Assembly (NCBI GenBank): GCA_039704465.1
Contig: JASFAU010000012.1
Span: forward strand, 744,001 to 808,000
Direction of reading: 5' to 3'
Origin: Plasmodiophora brassicae
Taxonomy: Eukaryota > Endomyxa > Phytomyxea > Plasmodiophorida > Plasmodiophoridae
Length of the DNA: 64,000 nt
The notes beneath the pieces are model-generated. The model saw only the letters and a list, made by a program, of their open reading frames with translations. It searched no databases and had not been told where the DNA came from. Each line of letters begins with the position of its first letter. Positions within the stretch are counted from its first letter, which is position 1. The position numbers and the translations under genes were made by a program. Shown one piece after another: positions 44,946 through 56,634 of the stretch.

Positions 44946-45832
44946 ATGGATGCAGCGAACAGTCCCGCGACGCCGCAGACTGACGAGACGCCCTCACCGG
45001 AGAGTGGCGAGACGTCCTCGCCGGTAGCGAGCGCCGACCGGCAGGCGACCCGGAGCCTGGATATCGATGTGACCGTGTGCACCGATTTGGTCGTGCGCCT
45101 GCGCGATCACATCCATTCGGCCTGGGACAAGGTCGGCAGTGAGGAGCGCCGACTCAACGATGCGCGGTCGTTGCGGGGCATGATCGCCGTGGGCCAGGCC
45201 ACCGGCGATTACACGGTTCGACAGATACCATCGGGCTTCAATCGGTTTATGTCGGTCAAGGACCGGCTCGACCTGCTGGACGAAGTCAACGTGTTCCTCG
45301 TCGATCGCGTTCTCGATCGCCTGCGGGACCGTATCGGAGCGCTGAAGCAGTCGACGGCGACCCCTGCCCTGCGATCCGTTGCCAATGGTATCGTCGATAG
45401 GATGGACACGTGGAAATCGCTGCCCGACGCGTCCAAGGCGGCGATCCTGACGCTTCTCGACACGGAACAGTTCTGGGCCGACGTTACGGAACACGCGGCC
45501 GCAACGTACGATCGGCAGAACGGGCGAGGCGCCACGGCCACAAAGAAGCAGCAGGGCAATGCAAACAAGCGCGCCAGGGCCAGCGCCGCCAGCCTGGCGG
45601 ACGAGCCTGAATCCAGCAAGGTAGGATCACGGCCATCGTTTGGCATATCCTTCGTTTCTGACCTGGGACGCAGGCCGTGAAGGTACGGCGTCGTCGTAAG
45701 CGATCCCAGGAAGGTGCGTCGTCCGTTTCCGGTGAGGTGGACGCCAACCGGCCGACGCCGAATGGGTCGCATCCGATTACAAACCCTCCTGCACCGTATG
45801 CAAGACTGTTGCCCCCTGCTAGTGTAGAGTAA
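44946..45832 (+). CDS. Basic, probably nuclear protein of unknown function (277 aa)
   Basis: Two exons (44946-45620 and 45674-45832, 53-nt intron with a TTTCTGAC branch site). After a Thr/Ser/Pro-rich start there is a compact all-helical domain of about 150 residues (VCTDLVVRLRDHIHSAW, MSVKDRLDLLDEVNVFL, ASKAAILTLLDTEQFW). A Lys/Ala-rich linker follows, and a second-exon basic cluster (KVRRRRKRSQ) that looks like a nuclear-localisation signal. The C-terminus is Pro-rich. No known family was recognised. Reading through the intron would end after about 15 different residues, so the spliced form with the NLS is preferred. Confidence 0.6.
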
Positions 45833-46302
45833 CCTCGTCAGGTGCAGAAAGGATGCCGCGTGCATCGCGTGTCCCGGCCTGCCTGCAGGTGGGTCGTTTA
45901 CACGGTGCGACATGGTACGGTGGAGCGCTGGCCAGCGCGCCGTCAGTGACATGATGAGAGAGTGCTCCACATCGTGCATGACGTGACGGACAGTCTAGAC
46001 ACTCGTCCGTCGCGTTCTTGCCGTACCTGGACGTCGACGTATGGTATTACGCAGAGGCACAGGCCGAACAGCGTCGATGGAACGGAGGTCGGTGATTGGC
46101 CGTGCGGAACGTCGACGTCGATGTTCGCCCCGACGAACACCCGGCTGACTGCAGGTACCCCAGGGAACCGACACCTAGTTTCGTGGCCTGGCTCGACCCT
46201 TTCTTCTGTACACTAAGACGGGGGAACCAATACAGAGTGTTGTTGGCGCTTGGTGAATGCATTGGACGCGTATGTATGGTGGGCGGGAGCGTATTGGCGC
46301 GG
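45833..46302. other. Intergenic region between convergent genes
   Basis: These 470 bp separate the 3' ends of a plus and a minus gene. Short open frames on both strands lack recognisable domains. Nothing else was seen. Confidence 0.45.
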
Positions 46303-47737
46303 CTAGCGCATGCTCAGCGTGATGTATCGGTCCCCGATGCTGCCGCCGTTGAGATCTGCGACAGCACGAGCCGCCTCGGCGACGTTGACGAAACGGACAA
46401 ACGCCACGCCGATGGGCATTCCAGATGTGTCCCGTCGGACCTCGACTGAACCGGGTGCTATGCGGTACCCTCTAAGCACACGGTCAGGTCCACCGGCCAA
46501 CGAAAGTACCCAAGCTTGGACCTGAAGAAGCGAGCGATGTCGTTCTCTGTGACGCAATGCGAAAGCCCCTTCAGAATGACAGAGGAGGCGAATCGAGACT
46601 CCGGGCGAGACTCTGGTGCGGCGCGCGAACGGTCATCCACCGAGTCGAGGTCGATGTACCGACAGCCGATGTATCGCTTGTTGCGAAGAGCGACCGCGCG
46701 CTTGGCGTCAGCGGGCGTGTGGAACGATGCCCACGCCGTACCCGTCACGCGTCCACAGCTGTCCTCCTCGATCCGAACCGAGCCAGTGGCGACGTTGCAT
46801 GCCCTGGTTCGACGATCACAACGCGCGACAGGGACCAAGACGTGGCGAGCGTACCCGAAGAATTCGACGATTTCCGCCTCTGTACATCCATACGGTAACC
46901 CTCGCATACGCACGACGCAACCGGGCCCGGGTTCGTGACGAATACGTGGCTTGCCTTTCGTCGGCGCCTGTACCGACAACGTGTCAGCCGCACGTGCTTG
47001 ATCACGCGACGAACACACACTGCATTTGCCGTCGCAAAGCGAGCCGCCTCGATGAATCCCTCGATCGAGGACGGCGCCAGTTCTACGTAGCGCTTGCCGA
47101 TGTAGTTCCCATTGCAGGTCATCGCCCGACAGGCGTCGACGTCAGACCCGAGCTCGACGATGCACTCGCATCGCTTCTCGGAGCACCATGCGATACGGGT
47201 CGGTGCAGCGTGGACCGGGCGGAAGAACCGGGTCACATCAGCGTCCGTGCAATCATAGGGCAATCCCCGCATGCGGATGTACGCGCGGGTCTGGTTCTGC
47301 GTGCACGACGCCTGGAACGAGGTCGACGTTCGCATTCTACGCGCCTTGTCCACAGCGTCGTTGAACTCCACCGCGGCATGGAACTTGTTATTGTCCGACA
47401 GGAACACCTCGATATACCGGCCGCGAATGGGGCCCAGGTGCATCGACAGCGCCACGCCGACATCGGTCAGCGACGCCACACGCACGTACGCCTCGCCCGT
47501 CGACAGACCGCACTCATTCCGGCACACCACCATCGATTCAACGCCAACCCGACCGAAGAACGCGCGAACGTCATCCTGCGTGACCGGGAACGGCAGGCCT
47601 CGCAGGCGAACGACCCGCGACAGATGCGCCTGATCGGGTGGCGGCTCCACACGTACGCCACCGTCGTCTGCGCCAGCGCATCGCCGGCGGATCTGCCCGG
47701 CGTCGACGACCTCTTCGTACTCGGGCGCCGCCGTCAT
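46303..47737 (-). CDS. Quasi-RRM RNA-binding protein (hnRNP H/F, ESRP or GRSF1-like)
   Basis: Three exons (47021-47737, 46522-46967, 46303-46471; introns 53 and 50 nt) encode 443 residues with four RNA-recognition motifs. Three begin with the qRRM hallmark: VVRLRGLPFPVTQDDVRAFF, YIRMRGLPYDCTDADVTRFF and VVRMRGLPYGCTEAEIVEFF. The fourth starts VILKGLSHCVTENDIARFF and is rejoined across the last intron. The strand-3 equivalents end in RYIEVFLS, RYVELAPS, RYIDLDS and RYITLSM. This family binds G-rich RNA and regulates splicing or polyadenylation in the nucleus. No glycine-rich tail is present. The ATG at 47737 is the first in frame before RRM1; the protein consists almost only of RRMs. Confidence 0.88.
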
Positions 47738-47884
47738 CGCCCGTCCGCCGACCGGCAACCCGTCCCCGTCCGCCGGTGTGCAGTTCTGTATGAAAGTGCC
47801 GCTGCTGTAACACCCTCAGTCGTGCCGAGACTGTCGCCGTTTTGGTTTAGTGGGGGGTCACGACCTACCTGCCGGGTCACCCTG

Positions 47885-49504
47885 TTAGGGTTTCGTGCAG
47901 TGCGCGCGAATCGATGCAGAGGTCCAGCTCTTGGGGCGCTCGATGGGCAGCCCGACGATGCGGTCGTTGACGAGGCTGGCGAGGACGCCGATGGATCGGC
48001 TGAGGCCGAACAGGACGGTATAGAAGGAGCCCTGGGTGAGGCCGTAGTGCTGCAGGAGGACGCCGCTGTGCGCGTCGACGTTGGGCCACGGGTTCGCCGT
48101 CTTGCCGTGCTCGGTGAGGACCTTGGGTACGACTTCGTACAGGTCGTTGACGAGTTTAAACATGGGATCGTCTGGCATCCACCTATGCACAGCAACGTCA
48201 TGAGAGCTGTCCAGGGGTTCAGGACAATGGGGGCAATACTTCAGGGCGAACTCCCGCTGGCATGTATACCGAGGATCTGTCTTGCGCAGGACGGCGTGAC
48301 CGTAACCGGGAATCACCTACACGCTTCACACGTCATCGCTGGCCACGGCATGCAGCCAAGACAAGGAGCCCACCTGGCCCTTGTTTAGTGTCTCCCAGAC
48401 AGCGTCCGTGAGGCGTTCCTTTGTTATTTCGCCTTCACCAAGCCTACCTCGAAGCTCGACGATCCAGCGCAAAACTTCCTAGAATGCATCCAGTGACTAA
48501 CATGACATGCGGACGTGTGCACATGTATTTTACCTGATTGGCAAGCCCGTGAAGGGGCCCAGCAAGGCCATTAAGGGCCGCAGAGAACGACAGGTAAGGA
48601 TCCGCCAATGCAGACCCGACAAGGTGGCACGTATGCGCACTGACGTTTCCGCCCTCGTGATCGGAATGGATGTTCATGTACATTCGCATAAGGTCATCCA
48701 TGATCGGGTCTGTGAAGCCCAGCATCCTCGCGAAGTTGCCCGACCAGTCAAGAGATTTGTCGTGCGGGTTGACTTTCCCGTTCTTGAACAGGTTACAATA
48801 GATTCGGGCAGCCGCTTCTGGCAAACGGGCAATCAGGTCCAGACTGTCGTCTACACGAGGTCAGCAAAGGGATGAAGCACGAGCGGGTCGGTTCTCACCT
48901 AACGCATAGGTCCACAGCTCTGTCTTGGGCGCACCCTTGGCATATGCAGCCGCGAACTTACTCGTCGTCTGCATAGCGAGAACAGCAGACGACAGCTGTG
49001 TCATCGGATGCATTTCCTTCGGATACCGGTCGATAGCATCGACGACGTGCCTTGGCAGGTTACGCGCTCTCGCGTGCAGATCGTCGCAGACTAGCTCGCA
49101 CTGGTCAAGCGATGGCACATTGCCCGTCATCAGCAACCAAAGCACCGCCTCCGTCATTGGCTGGTGGTGCCCTTCGCGGTTCGGCAACCTCTCATTCATT
49201 TCAGGTATGGACAACCCGCGAAACTTGATGCCATGCTCCGCGTCCAGCAGTGACGTCTCCGTCAAGAGACCATTGACACCTCGCATGCCTCCAATGATCT
49301 GTTGTGGCCCTCCCCCGTTAAGCAAGGCAGACGACGTCCCGCGGACAAACGCACCTGAGCCACGGTCACCGTTCCCATCTCGCACTTCCCATAGTTCTTC
49401 TTCAGGTCCAGCAGATCCGCGCGACGCTTGTCCACCAGCGGGACCAGCGCCTCATGCAGCGCCGACCGCGCCAATGACGACAGGCGACGGCGCCCGGCCA
49501 GCAT
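47885..49504 (-). CDS. CS: Citrate synthase, mitochondrial type (448 aa)
   Basis: Condenses acetyl-CoA and oxaloacetate to citrate in the TCA cycle. Exons 5' to 3': 49355-49504, 48899-49298, 48534-48850, 48374-48478, 48240-48316, 47885-48182; introns 48-57 nt. The catalytic residues are in place: His in [12 protein letters not shown], His in [14 protein letters not shown] and Asp in [12 protein letters not shown]. The first 20 residues ([16 protein letters not shown]) are an arginine-rich amphipathic mitochondrial presequence. Length, the [10 protein letters not shown] segment and the eukaryotic C-terminus fit the mitochondrial enzyme rather than bacterial type II or glyoxysomal forms (no SKL-like end). 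Together with pyruvate carboxylase it supports an active oxidative mitochondrion. Confidence 0.95.
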
Positions 49505-49776
49505 GATCGTCGATCGAGACAACAACGTGTCCCCGAACTCCGTGACAATGGACGCGTCTCCCTGGGCAGCAGTGGGCCAAATCGGGGGGAACGATTCTGA
49601 CGGGGCGACGACAGGCGACAGGCAACTACCCCCCAAACGCGTGCCGCTGTGTTTAGATTGTGCGGAGAGCCGCTCAATACAGGAACCGGTGCAGTGCGCT
49701 CGCAGCAGATCGCGGCAGGGCTGCGCTTTGGCCAGATGCGTCTGGGGGATCGTTTGGGCACCCGCTGCTGCTGGTC

Positions 49777-52123
49777 ATGGGCGTCAGACGCCGATCGCCG
49801 CTGCTGGAGCACTATGTCCTGTTCTGGGTGCGCCTGCGCCCGACCTTCATTTACTCGATCGTGGCGAACTACGTCGTGCCTTTGCTGACAGAGATTGCGC
49901 CATGGTGACCCCATCGTCGTCGACGTTCGAGGTCGAGCGATCTGACCGGCGTTCAGGTATCTGTCGAGACGGAAGATCGCCCAGAGGCTACGGCAGAGGA
50001 GGACGGAAATCGAGCATCAGTTGATCAAGGGCGGGTTGTACTCGCGGTTAGCCCTCGGCACGTACATCTTTGAGGCGATGCTGTATGCCGCGCTCGTTGC
50101 CGTCGATCAAATCTGTCACGATCGGATCGAGGGACGCCAGCGGGCAATCGTGTACCGACTCGTCATGCAGCGTATTCTGCATGGGGATATCGGCCTGATC
50201 CAGCGGATCTACAAGAAGCTGTACGACGTCGACCTGAAGAACGAGCAGATCGCCGAGCTTATAGACCGGGAAATCAATGGGACGATCGGCCTGGTGAACA
50301 CGACCATGCCAGCGATATGCAGGGGTGGTGTTGCCCTCTGTAAATACGACGGGGGAATTGGGCCGCTGCACGCGGGGCGATCTGATAACGGTTTGGTGAG
50401 CAGATCGGCAGGTCGCGGATCTGTACGCGAGAAGACAGCAAGTGGACATTCTCGCCATTATTCGCCCGGTCGTTGTCCAGATCATCAGCGCGACCTATGC
50501 GAGGTTTGTGACGGAGGACAACGGAGATGACCATCAGGTCGAAGCTGCCAAGAAGAATCGGGAGACTGTCATTGATGATATCATCGAAAGTAGGCGGCTA
50601 GATTCCTTTCGAGAGGCACTGACGGACGTTCCTTCAGACTTGCCTGCTATACAGTGCGGCAATCTTCAGGACACGCATCTGGATCGTATCGATGCTGTCA
50701 ATCAGGCGATCTGCACGCCGCTATCATTACCGGTCCTGATGGTACAGAACCTTTCCCGGGCACTGTCAACACGGGGAATCATCGACTTTGCCTATGAAGT
50801 CGTGACGGCCAAGCGGGTGATGCATCGCTCGAAAATCGACCATCAGACGTACCGCACTGTGCAGAATGACGTCGACTACGCGGTTCGTCTTGCTGTTCGT
50901 CTGCTTCGGCTCTTGGGTGATTTCTACTCAACGATCACAAGCCCATGTGGAATAACGTCAATCTTAACCTCGCGGCCGTTTGCGCCCTCTCGCAGGCCTT
51001 CTCCTACGCGGAAGGTAACTTGGTGTTGCAGAATGCCCTAACGTGCAAGAACTGAAGCGTACTGTGTTTTTATGTAGAGGCTTCACTTCAACGCCTTGGT
51101 TCTCGAATCTGTTGTTTACCGGTACAAGTCCAGTGGGCCCTTTGCGCTTGACATTCACAGTCAGATCCGATTTGAAAAGGGGAGAGTATACGCTCTTGCT
51201 GGACCCGTACGTATGTTCACGTCAGTGGCTAGTTGATGGTTAATGATCTTGTAGAACGGGTCCGGAAAGTCCACTCTGCTGCGCATCATCATGAAACTTC
51301 TGTCCCCACACAAAGGGACACGAATAATGTACACGTTGGGCGAATGTCAGAACGTTAGAATGCAGCTGAAATGCGGTCATTAGGCTCGACAGTGTTCCGT
51401 TCGAGCATATCGATCGGTCGTTCTTTCGGGATCACATCTCCTACCTGTCACATGAGCCGTACTTGGTCGCAGGCACAATCATCGACAACATTCGCATTGC
51501 CAAGCCTACCGCAACAGAAATGGAGAGTTCGTATACGTTCCTGGGCACTGCTGTGCATCTCTAACAATTCGCCACCCATAGTCGAAGCCGCAGCCGAGGC
51601 GGCTGGAGTCTTTCTTTATGATGATTTTCCGTCGGCAGCGCAGATCGATCCTGTCATGCCGCGCCTTCAGCAGTTGATCACCCTGGCAGAACGAATGAGC
51701 CGCCACCCTGTGCTTTCGCAGCGGACCGAGGAAATATCGGGAGGGTTATCTCAAGCGGTGGCGTTGGCTCGCGTCTTCCTAAGAGGACCATCTGTTCGAT
51801 TCTGCATTCTGGTAAACCCGGTCATACTCAGGCCATGCTGAGCGCTTCTGACCCTGGTCGACCAGGATGAGGCGCTGATGAAAATGGACGCCCTGAAGAA
51901 GCACCAGTTTATCTTACCTCGCCTGCTCAAGTGGGTTCGGGCCAACGGCGCGACATTGTTGATCGTGTCGCACGACCCCAACGTTTTCAACCAGGCTGAC
52001 CATATCGTAATCATGGAACGCGGCCGAGTCGTCGCCCAGGGCTCTCCGAGAGAGCTCAGTGCTCAGCACAATCCCGTCTACGAAAGACTCTGTGGGGCCA
52101 TGCCTCAAGTGGACGCTATATAG
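49777..52123 (+). CDS. Divergent ABC transporter, half-size exporter type (634 aa)
   Basis: Nine exons: 49777-49904, 49957-50339, 50404-50882, 50942-51022, 51078-51206, 51255-51328, 51384-51526, 51582-51811, 51866-52123; introns 48-64 nt. The C-terminal nucleotide-binding domain is complete: Walker A GPNGSGKST (created by splicing), Q-loop-region SYLSHEPYLVAGTI, signature EEISGGLSQAVAL (canonical LSGGQ altered), Walker B CILDEALMKMD and H-loop LLIVSHDP. The N-terminal 350 residues should be the membrane domain. They show only a few convincing hydrophobic helices (IVANYVVPLL, IFEAMLYAALVAV, ILAIIRPVVVQIISA), so it is either a highly diverged TMD or a soluble-like remnant. Substrate unknown. 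The exact ends of exons 3 and 4 are the weakest part. Confidence 0.78.
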
Positions 52124-52179
52124 CAGTGATGTTAACACCATTCATTCATCTGAATAATGCGACGTTGCAGTAGATCAGC

Positions 52180-54717
52180 TTAGCCGAGGTACCGAATCTC
52201 GCAGTTGTCGCCCGCAGCGCGCTGGGTGACGCGGATGGTTGACATGTCCGCCAGGACATCGACGACGCGCTTGAATTCGGCGCTGCCAAGTTCGAGGCCT
52301 TCCTGTTCGTTAAATCTGCGCATCAACTCCCCCATTCGTATCGCCTTGGCCGGAAGCGCCTTGAGCAGACTCTCGAGCTTGCTCCCATGCTCCTGAATTT
52401 CGCGCCTGGCGGTCGCCGAGATACCTGTAGTGAACATGTCGATATCGACAATGCCCGTCGTTGGATCGGTTGCCGACTGCCCAGTAGATACATCCATGAG
52501 CCGCAGAGCTTCCTGAACGTCCTCCTGTGTCACGATCGTGCTTAGCCGCATCTTCGCAAGTGATTCCGACAAGCGGATCAAGGAGTCAAGTTGACGGGGA
52601 GTAGCAGTAATAATCTGCCTGTTGGCGGTTTGCCCAAGAGATCGCATGCGAACGTAGCCGGTTACAAGTGCTTCAGCTGCCTCTTCAGAGATAGACGGAT
52701 TGATTTTCGATCGCGCATAGGAAATGTAAGACGTCAGCTGCGGGATCGAAAGCAGCCTGCTGGGATCGTCAACTTCACGCTCGTTACCGTTGGTTTCTTG
52801 GTACATGCCAATGATATGCGCGGCCAGGCGCCGGTCGTGGCTTTCTCCAATCCGGTCAAGAATGAGATAAACCAAGTCGAACCGGGATAGCAGGGTCGGT
52901 GGAAGCTGAATGTTCTCAACGACAGACAGGGAAGGGTCGTAGCGAGAGTGCAACGGGTTAGCGGCAGCAAGGATCGACGTTCGAGCATTCAACGTGGCAA
53001 TAATGCCTGCTTTCGCGATGGATACGGTCTGCTGTTCCATGACCTCGTGTAGGATCGAACGGGTGGTCGCAGACATCTTGTCAAACTCATCAATGCAGCA
53101 CACGCCTTGATCACTAAGAACAAGCGCGCCACTTTCCATCACGAACTCCCTCGTTTCCGGATCACGAACAACGTAGGCGGTCAAGCCGACAGCAGAGCTT
53201 CCCTTGCCGGACGTGAAAATCCCACGAGGTGCAATCGCATGGACAAATTGCAACAGTTGCGATTTAGCAGTACCAGGATCACCACAGAGCAGAACGTTGA
53301 GCTCGCCGCGGAAGCGTCCCGTTCCGGACTGGCTGAAGTCCTTGTTGGCTCCTCCGAACAGCTGACATAGGAGACCCCGCTTCACATCATCGTGCCCATA
53401 AATGGACGGGGCCAGCGATGCAACGAGCAAGTCGATAATATCCGGGCGCTGCGAAAGCGCCCGCACCTCGGCCTCGCGCTCAGCAATAATTTCCTGGATG
53501 GCGTCGTCTTCCTCTTGGTGGGCAACGTCGGACGACATGCTGCGCTCAACTGAGAGGCGACCCGCTTCAGTTCGGCGGAAGTGGATCCCGTCGATGTACG
53601 TCCGATAGACAGAGCGAACCGTTCTCTTCTTGGCACTGAATCGGACTGGAACGGCTCGGAAGATACCTGTTATGGTTACCCTGTCACCAGGGCGGACAAC
53701 GTCGACAAGGTCATTCCAGGCGAAAACGTCAACCGATTGCGGCGTCTCCCCATCCGGGATGAGCTCAGGGGCTTCCTGGACCCGAATCAACTGCTTGTCG
53801 GCAAACTCGCATCGGTTGTGGATAGGAGCAAGGGAGTTTCTCGTCTGGCACGAACCGCAACGCGGCGGCTGCTGAATCTGACCACGGTCGACATTGACTT
53901 TGGTATCCGCGTGACAAACACTGCACCGGAAGAATGCGACAGTCATGTCAGGAACAATCGGACCGACACGAATAACCATGCCACGGATGGACACGATCTT
54001 GTCCAAGTCAATAGGGTCCAATGAGCGCAGTTGGTGGTGCTCCTTCAGGTTGTATGGCCGAACCTGGATCGTCATGGCGGTTTGGTCGCGCTCCGACGGG
54101 TCCCACAGCTCACTGACAACAGTGTCGAACGCGGGGATAATCTCCTGCGGGTACGTGATCAGCTGCTGGTACAGGCCATAGTCTGCCTCAGCCAGGTCCG
54201 CACAATCGAGGCCGATGTTCGGGGACGACACCAGACGAAGCTCGCGAAGAATAGCGGGATACTTCGGATGCCCCGTACGTTCATCAATAAACGTCAAGAA
54301 GAACTCCCGAAACCGATTCCGCGCTTCGCCAATGTCGACAGTCGTCCCCCAGACGACAGACGTCGATTCGCCAACATCGGAGGAGAACGGCTCGCCAGCC
54401 GGGCGCTGGACCCCGGGACGGCGCCCACCATGACCCTGCAGCTCCCCACGACGGACGCCTCCGCTGCTCGCTGGCGTCAACGGCGTCCTCGGAATCGCGG
54501 ACGACACCGCCGGAGACGATGACTCCCCATACCGCAGCGGCGACGATACGCCGTCAACTTGGTCCATCCCTCGACGAACGAACCGGCCCAGAGGAAAATG
54601 ACGCGGGGTTCTCCGTGGAGCCTGCCGCGCAGACGCCGTCCGTGGGACTGGGGGGCATCTTCCCATTGCCAAAACGTACAGCTCTTTCTGCAGATCAACG
54701 CAACCGTCGACGTTCAT
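52180..54717 (-). CDS. MCM4: Replicative helicase subunit MCM4 (845 aa)
   Basis: A subunit of the MCM2-7 replicative helicase. A single exon from the ATG at 54717. The Ser/Pro/Arg-rich N-terminal tail (about 125 residues, SSPLRYGESSSPA) is a typical kinase-target region. It is followed by VVWGTTVDIGEARNRF, the MCM4-type entry to the OB domain. A Cys4 zinc finger (CSVCHAD...CGSCQ), Walker A GDPGTAKSQ, Walker B CCIDEFDKM, sensor region LAAANPLHSRYD and arginine finger LLSRFDLVYLILD follow, then a C-terminal winged helix. The gene converges with the ABC transporter (56 bp) and follows the MA3-domain gene by only 69 bp, so its promoter must be very short or overlap the upstream 3' UTR. Confidence 0.93.
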   Translation of the reverse strand: MNVDGCVDLQKELYVLAMGRCPPVPRTASARQAPRRTPRHFPLGRFVRRGMDQVDGVSSPLRYGESSSPAVSSAIPRTPLTPASSGGVRRGELQGHGGRRPGVQRPAGEPFSSDVGESTSVVWGTTVDIGEARNRFREFFLTFIDERTGHPKYPAILRELRLVSSPNIGLDCADLAEADYGLYQQLITYPQEIIPAFDTVVSELWDPSERDQTAMTIQVRPYNLKEHHQLRSLDPIDLDKIVSIRGMVIRVGPIVPDMTVAFFRCSVCHADTKVNVDRGQIQQPPRCGSCQTRNSLAPIHNRCEFADKQLIRVQEAPELIPDGETPQSVDVFAWNDLVDVVRPGDRVTITGIFRAVPVRFSAKKRTVRSVYRTYIDGIHFRRTEAGRLSVERSMSSDVAHQEEDDAIQEIIAEREAEVRALSQRPDIIDLLVASLAPSIYGHDDVKRGLLCQLFGGANKDFSQSGTGRFRGELNVLLCGDPGTAKSQLLQFVHAIAPRGIFTSGKGSSAVGLTAYVVRDPETREFVMESGALVLSDQGVCCIDEFDKMSATTRSILHEVMEQQTVSIAKAGIIATLNARTSILAAANPLHSRYDPSLSVVENIQLPPTLLSRFDLVYLILDRIGESHDRRLAAHIIGMYQETNGNEREVDDPSRLLSIPQLTSYISYARSKINPSISEEAAEALVTGYVRMRSLGQTANRQIITATPRQLDSLIRLSESLAKMRLSTIVTQEDVQEALRLMDVSTGQSATDPTTGIVDIDMFTTGISATARREIQEHGSKLESLLKALPAKAIRMGELMRRFNEQEGLELGSAEFKRVVDVLADMSTIRVTQRAAGDNCEIRYLG

Positions 54718-54786
54718 TACGGTAATACGTAATCAGAATGTATTCGATCTCTAGATCAGAGAATCCCCGTGCAAACGCTGGATGGC

Positions 54787-56634
54787 TCACGATATGACGT
54801 GTTTGAGGGAGGCAGTGACATGGTCTAGGAGTTCGGGAGCATTGGGCACGTCGACTTTGAGATCGGCGATGCAACTGCGGATAAGGTCGAGGCCTTTGCG
54901 AATGTTGCACCGGTCGTAGTCGCTGGCGGGGGATGATAGCAGATCGATGAAAGACTGGATGGCTGCTCGGTCCCGATCAAGCGCAACGGTGAACAGACGT
55001 TTGATGAAACGAGGGCCGATGTGAGGTGCTTTCAGCAGGCGATGCGCTTCCTCACTGGACTCCGCGGCAAGGAACTCATCGATGATTTCACCCATTGCCG
55101 CCTACGACAAACTGTTATTTCGATTGTTACGTGCAACGATCACACGTACTTGAACTTCGGGAGCATTCTTCTCGTCCCAGATGGAGCACAGGTAAAGTCC
55201 AGGCGCATGGAGATTCAGTAACGCTTCTGCGAGATCAATGACCTGCACAGTAGGCAATTAACTGGAACATCATTGGTTGATAACAGAGCCAGCAATCACC
55301 TGTATCCCCAGATCGTGAAAGTTCAGATCCATCCGAGTTCTCGTCAGGAACGCAGGAGGCAGAACTTCGTCGTTGACAGCACGGGCAACAAAGCATGCAA
55401 CGTGGTCAACGATGCCTGGAATGTCCGTGATAACATCGTCGATGAGGTCCAAGATTTGCTGGAAACCCTGAGCAGAACTACTATAAGCAAAGTAGTATAG
55501 CTCGACGATACTGTGGGGAACCTTCTCAATCTCAAGAGGGCATACTGTGCCAGTTGTCGAGAGATGCACCAACAATTTGCATGCGGATTCACAGTCCCGG
55601 TCAGACTTGTCCGTGGCCGCATAGATCAGTTTCTTCACGATCTCGTGCCCAAACTGAGGCGCGCCGATCTTCTGAATCGCTAGATCTGCCTCTTCGACAT
55701 CGTCTTCGCTGCCAAGGTACGCGTCGACCATCTTCGCGATCAGAGGACGCACGCGAGCAACCTCCTCCGGATTCTCCCTCAGCAGAGACCCCTAAGAACG
55801 TATCACATTAAGCACGTATGCGTAAGACGTAAGAGTCAGCTTATGAACCTGTCTCATCAGTTCGGCGGCATCACTGTCGCAGTATCCGTTCGCGACGGCC
55901 CTTCTTAAGAATTCACGGAACAATTCCCCAGCATTTGGAACATCCACTATCAATGAGGGTAACCGTTAGGCCGAACTTGAAGTTAGAGCAATGCACATCA
56001 ATACGTGACAGATCGTCGAGACGATTCAACAGGCGGCCAAACGCGATTTCGACGTGGCGACGCGTGACGCTGCCGTGGTTGACAAGATGGCGAAGCAGAT
56101 CGCACAGTGCAGCCCGCTGCTCTTCAGTGCAATCCAAGCTAATGGATATGATGATCTGAAATGATTTCGTCAGCGCTCCTCAAAGTACAAAAATGGTTAG
56201 AGTCGCTACGGGACCTTTGGGATTTCGTATGTCCAGGAGACATTGTTGATCTCTTCGAGTTGTGTCGTGAAAGCATCCGTGTCGTAGGACACAAGAAACC
56301 TGTGAACCAAGTCTTGAACGGTGGCCTTTACCTCGCTGCTATGGACCACCCGTTTAACCGCAGACGGGGTCGGTGGAACAAAATTTCCCATCAGAACCCT
56401 GCATCCAATTAGTGCATTCGGTCGCCTAGGACGCGCGCAAACAGCAGCATACTTTTGGTCCTGAATATCATCAAAGTTGGGGTCGTGGTCGTCGAGAGCG
56501 TGAAGATCCTCGCCAATGTACGCGGCATCGTCCGTGAGCGCATCGCCCCACCGCTGCCCAGCGTATTCTCGCTTGCCTACGTCCGCATCCGCCGGCACTG
56601 CCGACGAGAACGAGCCCCGCTTCGCGTTCGGCAT
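54787..56634 (-). CDS. PDCD4/MRF-like protein with three MA3 domains (502 aa)
   Basis: Seven exons: 56215-56634, 56005-56155, 55849-55946, 55522-55791, 55300-55467, 55156-55242, 54787-55101; introns 54-59 nt. After an N-terminal segment with DHDPNFDD (PDCD4-type) come three MA3 folds of paired helices, roughly residues 105-230, 230-375 and 395-500. Each ends with the characteristic LD/IDVPNA-type strand (LSLDVPNAGELFREFL, ITDIPGIVDHVACFV, LKVDVPNAPELLDHV). MA3 domains bind the helicase eIF4A and restrain translation initiation; plant MRF proteins link this to TOR. No MIF4G domain, so it is not eIF4G. Animals have two MA3 copies and plants four; three is unusual. The 54-nt fourth intron is in frame without a stop. 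Confidence 0.85.

Noticed and set aside
50330..50411. Alternative 82-nt intron in the ABC gene
   Set aside because: The 64-nt intron 50340-50403 has a GTAAAT donor and a TGATAAC branch site and gives a smoother reading frame.
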